From positions 987,071 through 1,047,283 of the forward strand of contig LT984854.1 of assembly GCA_900258555.1 (NCBI GenBank): a stretch of 60,213 nucleotides of DNA. The letters run 5' to 3'. The stretch comes from an uncultured Desulfobacterium sp. Lineage in GTDB: Bacteria; Desulfobacterota; DSM-4660; Desulfatiglandales; Desulfatiglandaceae. The position numbers were made by a program, and so were the translations under genes. Of the stretch, positions 40,974-48,329 are shown one piece after another. Positions within the stretch are counted from its first letter, which is position 1. Every line of letters starts with the position of its first letter. The notes under the pieces are model-generated. The model was not told where the DNA came from and did not search any database. It worked only from the letters and a program-made list of their open reading frames with translations.

Positions 40974-41868
40974 TTACAATATCCAGAAATGCCTCAAGCC
41001 TGGTGACCACATGGTCGCGCTGTGTGTGCTCGTCGCAGACCACGACCATATATGGCGGGGCATCTGCCATGCGTTTACGGAGTCCTGTCAGTTCCACCCT
41101 CATCAGTGCATCAATGCCGCAGTTGAAGGGGGCCAGGTGGATGATTCCGGCCGCAGGCCGTATCCGGGAAAAATAGATGAACGCCCCCAGGAGCTCGCGC
41201 GCCGACCGCCAATAGAGCCTTTTTGCATAATAGTCAAATGATGCTGCAAGGTTAGAAAGTTCATTAAAGTCAATCCACTGGGCGTAAACAATGTCAATCC
41301 CGTTCAGACGGAGTATATCGGGTACACCGTTGTTCAGACATGAATCCTCCAGGACATAGGGGTGCCCGATAAGGGCGATGGACTTGGACAGATCGCGGTC
41401 TTTCATCGCCATTGACTGACCATCGGCAGAAAAATTTTTTTCCCCGCAGCTCATCGGGTCTTTGCCGAACATATCCCGGTAAATTCCCGCTGCCAGTTTC
41501 TCCAGTTGATGACCCTGATCGATATCCACTACCGGTGTAAAGACATGTGTCTCTTTGTTCAGGCCGAGCCTGGCCCTATTCATCAGGACTATGTCCGGCA
41601 GGGCACGAAAATTGGGGCACACCAAAAATCCGTCCATGGCGATAATCCTGGGTGCGAGCAGGACATCAACATCGCTTAAAAGTGAAACAGATGACCTGAC
41701 CATCTGTTTGAACGGATAGCACGAGTCCGCATCAATGAGCAGTTGCTGCCCTGCTCCCGCAGAAGGGGCATGTATCCATTCAATTTCAGGGGCAAGCTGG
41801 CTCAGACGGCCCTTCAACTCCGACATCCACTCAAAAAAGAGCAGCTCCCCGGCCATTCCCACCTTCAT
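40954..41868 (-). CDS. HgdB-like (2-hydroxyacyl-CoA dehydratase-related) protein, short form
   Basis: A 304-residue protein of the group around 2-hydroxyglutaryl-CoA dehydratase and the activase-associated DUF2229 proteins. Cys residues that could bind an Fe-S cluster lie in DADSCYPFK, FLVCPNFR and APFNCGID. The C-terminus (RLEAFLDIVNG) resembles that of the next gene (QLEAFVDIMTW), indicating paralogy. It overlaps the activase gene by 20 bases and the next gene by 4. It should accept electrons from the activase. Substrate unknown; no CoA-ligase or CoA-transferase lies nearby to suggest a dehydratase pathway. Confidence 0.75.
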   Translation of the reverse strand: MKVGMAGELLFFEWMSELKGRLSQLAPEIEWIHAPSAGAGQQLLIDADSCYPFKQMVRSSVSLLSDVDVLLAPRIIAMDGFLVCPNFRALPDIVLMNRARLGLNKETHVFTPVVDIDQGHQLEKLAAGIYRDMFGKDPMSCGEKNFSADGQSMAMKDRDLSKSIALIGHPYVLEDSCLNNGVPDILRLNGIDIVYAQWIDFNELSNLAASFDYYAKRLYWRSARELLGAFIYFSRIRPAAGIIHLAPFNCGIDALMRVELTGLRKRMADAPPYMVVVCDEHTQRDHVVTRLEAFLDIVNGVKIK

Positions 41869-42986
41869 AATATGCGGCCCTGCCTGCGCCAGGTCATTAT
41901 GTCCACAAAGGCCTCCAGTTGGGTGTCTATCCTGAGACCCATATCCTGCCTGTCAATTACAACAGGTAGTACGGGGATGTTCAGGTCCTTGCTGACAGAG
42001 CAAAGCACTGTTGCGGCATTGGTCTCAGGCATGCAGGAAAACGGATAAACATGCACCACACCATCATAACCCTGGCGGTGCCCCAGCACTGTCTCGGCCA
42101 CGGAAAAATTGCATTCCGCGCCCACATCATAGTTGAGATAAGGCCTTGCCATATCCATAAGCCTTTGTCTGTCTTTTAACATGCGCCTGTCAAGCCTGGA
42201 ACCTCTTCTTATGTGTGTGCTGAAGTATGACGACCTGTGGACGACCACCCCAAGGCGGCCAAGGCGTCTTTCTACGTCCATATTGATGGATGGCTCCATC
42301 ACCGTATATACCTCGCCCACCATCATGACCTTGAGTGGAGTTCGTTCAGTTTTTTGCACTCCCTCAATAGAGGCAATCGCCTCATTTCCCGCCACCGAAA
42401 GGGACCTCACCCCCTGTGCCTTGTCAATAGCGACAAGGCCCTGTGACAGCAGCCGATCCACCTCCGCCGGGTTTTTTGCAATGGCACGGATTTGTGCGGC
42501 AGTTCTTTCCAGATGTTCGCACCATATCATCTTCTTCCATCCCATGACCATGGCCCAGGGGAATCGAAAATAGTTGCCCGCCGTGAGTTCCCTGCGCAGG
42601 ACCTTTGCCTCCTCGCGGTTCTGCAACAGGGCCTGCCAGTTAAAGATCCCGGGGATGGTAAGCCACCTGAATGAATATCCCATGTCGGTCAGGACAACCT
42701 TTATAATCCTGTCATATAGCCCGAGGCGGCAGGGAGGTCCGCTTCCCACCATGACAATGGTGTCAGCCCCCTGATCCAGGGCATCCACGAAATTACCTAA
42801 AATGATCTTCAGGGGAAGACACACAGACTCATTTGTGCTGTATTCGCCGATCTCACGGGTGTGGTTGGAGGTGGGCCTTGGAAGCACATAGGGGATACCC
42901 GCTGTCTCGGCCATGGCCTTGCAGAAGATATACATGCTGCCCAGGTGGGGAAATGTGACCTTCATGATGAAGATATTTACAGACAT
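41865..42986 (-). CDS. HgdB-like (2-hydroxyacyl-CoA dehydratase-related) protein, long form
   Basis: A 373-residue paralogue of the preceding protein. Likely cluster-binding Cys residues lie in NESVCLPLK, SGPPCRLGLY and YPFSCMPE, the same order as in double-cubane-cluster and HgdB proteins. The first seven residues are uncertain; an in-frame ATG lies at 42965. It is the first gene of the operon: the 304-residue protein, then the activase, follow. Related activase-driven proteins reduce or dehydrate difficult substrates at low potential. Their presence next to the LpxL and radical SAM genes suggests a reductive step on an acyl chain (inference), though an unrelated role is equally possible. 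Confidence 0.75.
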   Translation of the reverse strand: MSVNIFIMKVTFPHLGSMYIFCKAMAETAGIPYVLPRPTSNHTREIGEYSTNESVCLPLKIILGNFVDALDQGADTIVMVGSGPPCRLGLYDRIIKVVLTDMGYSFRWLTIPGIFNWQALLQNREEAKVLRRELTAGNYFRFPWAMVMGWKKMIWCEHLERTAAQIRAIAKNPAEVDRLLSQGLVAIDKAQGVRSLSVAGNEAIASIEGVQKTERTPLKVMMVGEVYTVMEPSINMDVERRLGRLGVVVHRSSYFSTHIRRGSRLDRRMLKDRQRLMDMARPYLNYDVGAECNFSVAETVLGHRQGYDGVVHVYPFSCMPETNAATVLCSVSKDLNIPVLPVVIDRQDMGLRIDTQLEAFVDIMTWRRQGRIL

Positions 42987-43063
42987 GAGGCAAAGGAAGC
43001 AAAGAAAATAAATTGTTAGTCAGGAGCCAGGAGCCACAATTCAGGAATCAGAATAAAAAGCAC

Positions 43064-43337
43064 GTAACTTCTCAATAAGTCGTGGTAGCCGTGGCAGGGC
43101 AGGGGGCTTTTTTCATGTTTGCATATTTGTGAGTCACTCCGATCAATCCGGCGGCTTTAAACGCAACTCTATCTCAGCAAGTTCAATGAGGTATCATCCG
43201 CGCAAAGATAGCCTTTTCCGACTGTGCGGCGATTGAAATCATGTTTAGGCGCTATTCTCAACTGCTGTAATTGGTGATGCAAACATGAAAAAAGCCCCCT
43301 GCCCTGCCACGGCTACCACGACTTATTGAGAAGTTAC
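43064..43337. repeat. Long-stem element 1: perfect 61-bp inverted repeat with a 152-base loop
   Basis: The arms 43064-43124 and 43277-43337 are exact reverse complements over 61 bases, ending inward in GTTTGCAT / ATGCAAAC. The loop (43125-43276) begins ATTTGTGAGTCACTC and ends ATTGGTG. The same loop ends and several inner blocks (CTCAGCAAG, CGGCGATTGAAATCATG) occur in element 2 in the opposite orientation. No gene lies inside. It could be a mobile hairpin element or encode a structured RNA. Confidence 0.85.
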
Positions 43338-43445
43338 AAAAGCACCTGCTAAGCCTTTGATCACGAACAAGTTGACATCCTTTGCCATTAAAATTAGATT
43401 TTCTTCCGATTGATTGGAAATTATCGGGGTAATTTCTCAAAATGC

Positions 43446-43679
43446 CGGGTATTGGGCAGGCCAAAGGGGCATTTTCTCTGTTTGCATCACCAATGACAAC
43501 AGATGCTAAAGCCGCTACCCATGATTTCAATCGCCGTAAGGCGGAGAAGACCATTATTGCGCGTCAGCTAAACGCATTGACCTTGCTGAGGAAGAGGTGC
43601 GCATAGCGCCGCCGTATGTTCAGAGTGACTCTCAAATATGCAAACAGAGAAAATGCCCCTTTGGCCTGCCCAATACCCG
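43446..43679. repeat. Long-stem element 2: perfect 42-bp inverted repeat with a 150-base loop
   Basis: The arms 43446-43487 and 43638-43679 are exact reverse complements over 42 bases and also end inward in GTTTGCAT / ATGCAAAC, but the outer arm sequence differs from element 1. On the minus strand the loop begins ATTTGAGAGTCACTC and ends ATTGGTG and matches element 1 in separate blocks. The right arm ends 30 bases before the start of the LpxL-like gene and could influence its expression. Confidence 0.85.
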
Positions 43680-43708
43680 ATCTTTTTGACAACCGACACG
43701 GAGGAAAA

Positions 43709-44608
43709 ATGATCTGGCCGCGTAAGCTTTATCTGGCCATTTTTTATCTATTTGCACGGTTAACACCAAGGGCATATCAGCTCTGGCACGTCAGGATTGT
43801 GGCCAGGATATTTTTCTTTTTTATGAAAAAAAACAGGCGGGCCATAGAGGAAAATCTTGCGGTGGTGCTCAATAGGAGCGCCGACGACCAGGCAGTAAGG
43901 AGCACTGCCATACGGACTTTTCAGAACTATGGCCTGTACCTCGTGGATTACGTGAGGCTAAACCGGCTGAGCGATTATCTGTTGCCGGAGGAGGAGGGGC
44001 AGCATCACATCAAACAGGTCCTTTCCGAGGGTAACGGCGCAATATTGATCATGCCCCATCTGGGACACTGGGAGCTGGGAGGGGTGCTGTTTGCCATGAG
44101 GCAGTGCCCTATCCATGCCCTTACGATCAAGGACCCGGAGACAGAGGTCCAGGAGTTCCGGGATAAGATGAGGGCTACATTAGGCATACACACCTTGCAT
44201 ATTGATCCTGCCAATTTCGGCAATGTGCTGAGGCTGGTAAAATTGTTGAAGGGAAACCAGGTGATTGCCATGCTGGGAGACCGGTTTGAAGGGGGAAAAA
44301 GTGTGGAGGTTTTCTTCTTCGGCAGAAAGGTGGTGTTCCCTTCAGGTGCCGTGGCCCTTGCCCTCAACTCCGGGGCACCGTTAATCCCCGTCTTTACGGT
44401 GCTAAAGCCGGACGGCCGCTATCTGTCATGGATGGAAAAACCCATAAGGGTGACAAGAACCCAAGGGGTTTCGTCAGGGCAGTTGATCGCACAAAAGACC
44501 CAGGAGCTTGCAGCGGTATTTGAGAAGGTCATTTCCCGGTATCCTGACCAGTGGTATCACTTCTTTAATTACTGGGAGCGTTATGCCTCTAAAGATTCTA
44601 CTGCTTGA
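43709..44608 (+). CDS. LpxL/HtrB-like lysophospholipid acyltransferase
   Basis: From ATG 43709, with GGAGG 7 bases upstream, the protein has 299 residues. An N-terminal hydrophobic segment (LYLAIFYLFARLTPR) may anchor it. The acyltransferase motif Hx4E is HLGHWE near residue 115, in MPHLGHWELGG, and a later GDRFEGGKSVEVFFFG block fits the LpxL/HtrB (lipid A acyltransferase) family. These enzymes move acyl chains from ACP onto membrane lipid. Such an acyltransferase is a standard part of aryl-polyene clusters. It overlaps the following radical SAM gene by 26 bases. Confidence 0.88.
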   Translation: MIWPRKLYLAIFYLFARLTPRAYQLWHVRIVARIFFFFMKKNRRAIEENLAVVLNRSADDQAVRSTAIRTFQNYGLYLVDYVRLNRLSDYLLPEEEGQHHIKQVLSEGNGAILIMPHLGHWELGGVLFAMRQCPIHALTIKDPETEVQEFRDKMRATLGIHTLHIDPANFGNVLRLVKLLKGNQVIAMLGDRFEGGKSVEVFFFGRKVVFPSGAVALALNSGAPLIPVFTVLKPDGRYLSWMEKPIRVTRTQGVSSGQLIAQKTQELAAVFEKVISRYPDQWYHFFNYWERYASKDSTA

Positions 44609-46043
44609 CCCGCCGCACAAGATATTCGGGGCTCTTCGGATGTGGATGCCCTCGCCCGGCCTTATGGCCCTTGCCTCATACATCGAGGCCAAGGGGAGGA
44701 CTGTAGATGTTATTGATGCAACCACCCTTGGGCTTCCCTGGACCGATCTCAAAAACCGCTTAAGACATGGCCGATACGACATGGTGGGCATAACCTGCTC
44801 CGCGGCCACCTTTCACCATGACGCCTTATCAGCGGTGCGACTGGTCAGAAGAATCCTATCTGATGCAGTAATAGTTGCAGGGGGCGGGCACTTTTCACTC
44901 AATGCAGAAAGGATGATGGCAGATGCCCCGGAACTGGACTACATCGTTATGGGCGAAGGCGAAGAGACTTTGCTTGATCTGATCCTGTGGCTGGAATCCA
45001 ATGACAGGGCCGATCCATGTAACGACCCTGGTCTCATGAGGCGCAAGGGCGCTAAGACGGAGAAGACACCCCCAAGGCGCCTTATTGACGATCTCGATGC
45101 CCTTCCCATGCCTGCTTACCACAAAATGGACCTTGAAAACCCCACGTATTATTTACATGGCATGGGCAAGAGGGCCATAGGACTTTCAACCAGCCGAGGC
45201 TGCGGGGACAGGTGCACATATTGTTCGGAGGCGGCCCTGTGGAATTCAAACTGGCGCGGCAGGAGCGCGGGACTGGTGGTAGAGGAGATGCAGATGCTCA
45301 ACCGCCGTTATAATAAATCCCTCTTCGTGTTCAATGAGAACTCCTTTAACCAGAGCCGCGAACGGAACGAGGCATTTTTGGAATGTCTGGGCCAAAGCGG
45401 CCTCAAATGCGATTTCTGGTTTCAGTCCAGGGTGAAGGATATCCTAAGGGACCGGGACCTCTTAAATGATTTCAAACGCCTTGGCTGTTATGAGGTGATG
45501 CTGGGGGTGGAGAGCATAAGGCCCGAGGCCCTTAAAAACTATGCAAAAAGGCAGACCTTTGAGGATATCCGCGAGGCTGCAATGCTGCTCAGATCCAAGG
45601 GGATCATGGTGATGACCAATATAATGTTCGGGGACATGGATGACACTGAGGATACCCTTAGACAGATCTGCGACTTTGTAACGGATATGGGAGATTTTCT
45701 GGTCCTTACCATCACAACACCGCTTCCAGGCACACGTTACCACCAGCAGGCGATGGATGCAGGCAGGATAGAGGATCACGATTTTTCCCATTACGATTTT
45801 ATGCACCCTGTGATGCGTAACAGGATGTGCACAAGGGATGAGATCCTCGCCCTGCAGAAGAAGTATCTGAGGAGATACTATACAAGGCCTGCAATCTTTA
45901 TGAACATGATCTTATCACCTAACCGCTTTAAAAGGATGGCCTATCGTCTGATTATGCGTTATGCCTGGTACGAGGCAAGAAACAGGGAATGGATACAATC
46001 AAACTTTGAGGAGATTCCGGAAGATCTACGGAGGCCCGTTTAA
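44583..46043 (+). CDS. B12-binding radical SAM enzyme
   Basis: From ATG 44583 the protein has 486 residues: an N-terminal cobalamin-binding-type domain (ILLLDPPHKIFG, LASYIEAKGRTVDVIDATTL, VAGGGHFSLNAERM), then the radical SAM core with cluster motif CGDRCTYC (Cx3Cx2C) in STSRGCGDRCTYCSE. The C-terminal third is typical of the BchE/HpnJ-like group (FQSRVKDIL, VMLGVESIRPEALKNYAKRQ, TNIMFGDMDDTEDTL). A DxHxxG cobalamin ligand is not evident. It is translationally coupled to the LpxL-like gene and followed 4 bases after its stop by fabD, so it acts in the same lipid pathway. Confidence 0.85.
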   Translation: MPLKILLLDPPHKIFGALRMWMPSPGLMALASYIEAKGRTVDVIDATTLGLPWTDLKNRLRHGRYDMVGITCSAATFHHDALSAVRLVRRILSDAVIVAGGGHFSLNAERMMADAPELDYIVMGEGEETLLDLILWLESNDRADPCNDPGLMRRKGAKTEKTPPRRLIDDLDALPMPAYHKMDLENPTYYLHGMGKRAIGLSTSRGCGDRCTYCSEAALWNSNWRGRSAGLVVEEMQMLNRRYNKSLFVFNENSFNQSRERNEAFLECLGQSGLKCDFWFQSRVKDILRDRDLLNDFKRLGCYEVMLGVESIRPEALKNYAKRQTFEDIREAAMLLRSKGIMVMTNIMFGDMDDTEDTLRQICDFVTDMGDFLVLTITTPLPGTRYHQQAMDAGRIEDHDFSHYDFMHPVMRNRMCTRDEILALQKKYLRRYYTRPAIFMNMILSPNRFKRMAYRLIMRYAWYEARNREWIQSNFEEIPEDLRRPV

Positions 46044-46047
46044 GGAG

Positions 46048-46986
46048 ATGACTAGGAAAGATGAACACAAGGTCGCCTTTTTGTATCCAGGCCAAGGCTC
46101 CCAGCGCGTGGGCATGGGCCTTGAACTTTACAATGCATACCCGGAGGCAAAAAGGCTGTTTGATCAGGCGGACGACCTTTTGGGCTTTTCCCTTACAAGG
46201 CTCTGTCTTGAAGGCCCGGAAGATGAACTCAACCAGGATCTCAATGCCCAGTTGGCTGTATATACCATCAGTTGCATTGTAACGGATATAATGATTAACA
46301 GGGGCATTAGACCTGATGTTACATCAGGCTACAGCTCGGGGTTTTACGGGGCCGCATATGGCGCAGGCTGTTTTGATTTTGCCCGGGGCCTTGAGATTGT
46401 AAGGCGTGCGGGCGAAATCCTCCTTGATGAGGGCAAAAAGATCCGAGGGACCATGGCGGTGATCTTTGGTCTCTCGCCTGACCAGGTGGAAGACATATGC
46501 AAGAGGGCGAAAGATGTATGGGTTGCAATCAGAAACACCCCACGCCAGACTGTGATATCAGGGGCAATCTCCGCAGTTGAAAGGGCCATGGAGATCGCCA
46601 GAATGGAAGGGGCGCTGGACGCATATCCGCTAAATGTTTCGGCCCCCTATCATTCAGAGCTGGTAGAGGCAAGTGAGGCCCGCCTGCTGGAGACGATGGA
46701 GGATGATAATATACAATCTCCCCTGGTTCCTGTTGTTTCATATCTCTCTCTTGATTACATTTCAGAAAAGAGCAGGTTAAAAAAGATTATGGCAGCCCAG
46801 TTGAGCAGGCCGGTCCTGTGGGTGGATCTAATCCGGAAGATTGGTGCAGATACAGAATTGATGATCGAGGTGGGGCCAGGCGCAGTGATAGCCAGGACGG
46901 TGATGTGGATAGACAGGGGGATTGAAATCATCAACACCGACAAGGAAAGCGGGTTGATTGAGGCCATGGAACGGTGCGGGGTTTAG
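46048..46986 (+). CDS. FabD-like malonyl/acyl transferase
   Basis: From ATG 46048 (AAGGAG site) the protein has 312 residues in the FabD fold: FLYPGQGSQR at 11-20, catalytic Ser96 in GYSSG, VRR at 118-120 and catalytic His202 in SAPYHSEL. The usual GHSxG is GYSSG, as in the MdcH-type transferases, so the His next to the nucleophile is lost and specificity may differ. FabD loads malonyl groups on ACP. As the pathway's own malonyl loader, or an acyl-ACP shuttle, it would feed the ketosynthases 25 kb upstream. It starts 4 bases after the radical SAM stop. Confidence 0.85.
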   Translation: MTRKDEHKVAFLYPGQGSQRVGMGLELYNAYPEAKRLFDQADDLLGFSLTRLCLEGPEDELNQDLNAQLAVYTISCIVTDIMINRGIRPDVTSGYSSGFYGAAYGAGCFDFARGLEIVRRAGEILLDEGKKIRGTMAVIFGLSPDQVEDICKRAKDVWVAIRNTPRQTVISGAISAVERAMEIARMEGALDAYPLNVSAPYHSELVEASEARLLETMEDDNIQSPLVPVVSYLSLDYISEKSRLKKIMAAQLSRPVLWVDLIRKIGADTELMIEVGPGAVIARTVMWIDRGIEIINTDKESGLIEAMERCGV

Positions 46987-47103
46987 AGGATAACATTTTA
47001 CTAATAAGTGCATTGTCATTTAGACATAGATTGTGCAAAAAAGTCATTTTTCCCGTGTTTTATTTAAAAAGTTGTCTAAGAAATTATGACCTCATTAGTA
47101 ATT

Positions 47104-47351
47104 TTTTCAAAATGAGGAGGCCGCGGGGCTGTCAAGTGAAAGATCTGCATATGCTTACCTCATTCCATAGAGACGGCGGCTTGAGTGTTAAACTCTCCGT
47201 CAGTCCGCCCCATTAGGCTGGTGCTTAATCTTTGCCTTCTTTCCGCCTTTATCCAACCACTTGCGCCTGCTTGAGGAGGTTATGAAACTAGCGTAGAGGT
47301 GGTGATGCAGATTCTTCACTTAACAGCCTCGTGGCCTATCCATTTTGAAAA
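47104..47351. repeat. Long-stem element 3: imperfect 47-bp inverted repeat with a 154-base loop
   Basis: The arms 47104-47150 and 47305-47351 pair at 39 of 47 positions; several mismatches are G/T pairs that an RNA stem would tolerate. The arms end inward in CTGCAT / ATGCAG, and the loop ends GGTG, as in elements 1 and 2. The loop is more diverged but keeps ACGGCGGCTT. It fills the gap between the FabD-like and FabZ genes. Confidence 0.75.
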
Positions 47352-47376
47352 GACTAAAATGTTGGTGAGGTAATAT

Positions 47377-47820
47377 ATGTCCGAAAAACCACTGTATGAT
47401 CAAATCGCCATAAGAGAAATTCTCCCACAGTCTGATCCATTTGTCTTTGTAGACAGGGCGGTGGAGATGAATGCCGGAGAAAGCATTGTCGCAGAAAAGG
47501 ACCTGAGGGGGGAAGAGGTGTTTTTTGCCGGCCACTTTCCTGGAAGGCCCTTGATGCCCGGGGTCCTGGTTTCGGAGGCACTGGCCCAGACTAGCGGACT
47601 GCTGTTGGGGTTGTCATCTTCCAGGGATGAGAAGGGCGGCTATTTCCTGGCAAGTGTCAATATGAAATTTCTCACACCGGCAAAACCAGGAGATACCCTC
47701 CGCCTGGAATCACGCCTGGTAAAGGGTTTTGGCGGCTTGTATATGTTTGATGTCACAGCCTCTGTGGGAGATACAAAGGTTGCAAAAGGCACACTCTCCC
47801 TCGCGCAGGAAAAGAAGTAG
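47377..47820 (+). CDS. fabZ: 3-hydroxyacyl-ACP dehydratase FabZ
   Basis: A 147-residue FabZ: start IAIREILPQSDPFVFVDRAV, catalytic His in HFPGRPLMPGVLVSEALAQ with the catalytic Glu in the same helix, and SVNMKFLTPAKPGDTL following. The ATG at 47377 has a GAGGT site. It dehydrates 3-hydroxyacyl-ACP. Of the FabZ-like proteins in the window this one is closest to canonical FabZ, so it may serve normal fatty acid synthesis or the cluster. It is separated from fabD by long-stem element 3. No fabG or fabF lies downstream, so it may be transcribed with the upstream group. Confidence 0.92.
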   Translation: MSEKPLYDQIAIREILPQSDPFVFVDRAVEMNAGESIVAEKDLRGEEVFFAGHFPGRPLMPGVLVSEALAQTSGLLLGLSSSRDEKGGYFLASVNMKFLTPAKPGDTLRLESRLVKGFGGLYMFDVTASVGDTKVAKGTLSLAQEKK

Positions 47821-47824
47821 GCGC

Positions 47825-48166
47825 CTATTTTTCCGATCCCCTTATATCTTCCACAATAAATGGCGTACACCTCACAGCTACACTCATCTTCTTGACCCAG
47901 ACCCTGGCCAGGGTTATGGTCTCGCCCTCGATGTTTACGATGTTCGGCTGTTCCTCTACGTAGAAGATGTCATCCTTGTTAAATTCATAATAAAAGGTGT
48001 TGGTGCTGAATGGGTCTGCAACCAGGATCACCTTTTTGGGATCATAGGGGTGTTTTAAAGGCGACCCGGAAAATGCCACATGTGTCTTTTTTATACTCTT
48101 TAAGTCCTTTGGTCGCTTGTATTCCTCGATCTCAAGCCTTTCCGCCTTCTGAATAAAGCTATTCAT
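47825..48166 (-). CDS. Conserved hypothetical protein, 113 aa
   Basis: A compact soluble protein: KRPKDLKSIKKTHVAFSGSP, then HPYDPKKVILVADPFSTNT, FYYEFNKDDIFYVEEQPNI and a VWVKKMSVAVRCTPFIVED end. I recall similar short proteins in sulfate-reducing and related bacteria, sometimes labelled as pyrophosphatase-like, but I see no pyrophosphatase catalytic motif. The pattern of strands suggests a small beta-rich domain. It converges with fabZ, ending five bases after it. Function unknown. Confidence 0.6.
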   Translation of the reverse strand: MNSFIQKAERLEIEEYKRPKDLKSIKKTHVAFSGSPLKHPYDPKKVILVADPFSTNTFYYEFNKDDIFYVEEQPNIVNIEGETITLARVWVKKMSVAVRCTPFIVEDIRGSEK

Positions 48167-48189
48167 TGATTTTATGGACCTCCGTATTA

Positions 48190-48329
48190 GTTGAAAGAGT
48201 TACAAAAGTTAAAAAAGTTAAAAAAGTTGAAAGGGTTGAAAGGGTTGAGAGGGATTATCTACTAGGAAGTATGCAAATCAAAGCTGTTTCAGGTCCTTGA
48301 ACTTTTCCAACTTCTTTAACTTTTTTAAC
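48190..48329. repeat. Array of 9-bp repeats facing an inverted array
   Basis: Seven direct 9-base units of the form GTTRAARRR (48190-48252) are followed, after about 40 bases, by four inverted units (48294-48329) of the same pattern. The two arrays can pair into a hairpin in register at several alignments. The array ends exactly at the stop codon of the GH13 gene. It may terminate transcription or be a spreading intergenic repeat. Confidence 0.7.

Noticed and set aside
43064-43337. Integron attC site or retron RNA
   Set aside because: Perfect 61-bp arms do not fit attC architecture, and neither an integrase nor a reverse transcriptase lies in the window.
43258-43554. 98-aa minus-strand frame across the long-stem elements
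   Set aside because: It reads through element 2, and its NRENAPLACPIP segment comes from the repeat arm (also read at 43.65 kb), so it is a repeat artefact.
43616-43708. N-terminal extension of the LpxL-like protein
   Set aside because: The extension is encoded by the repeat arm; the ATG at 43709 has a GGAGG site and begins the family-like sequence.
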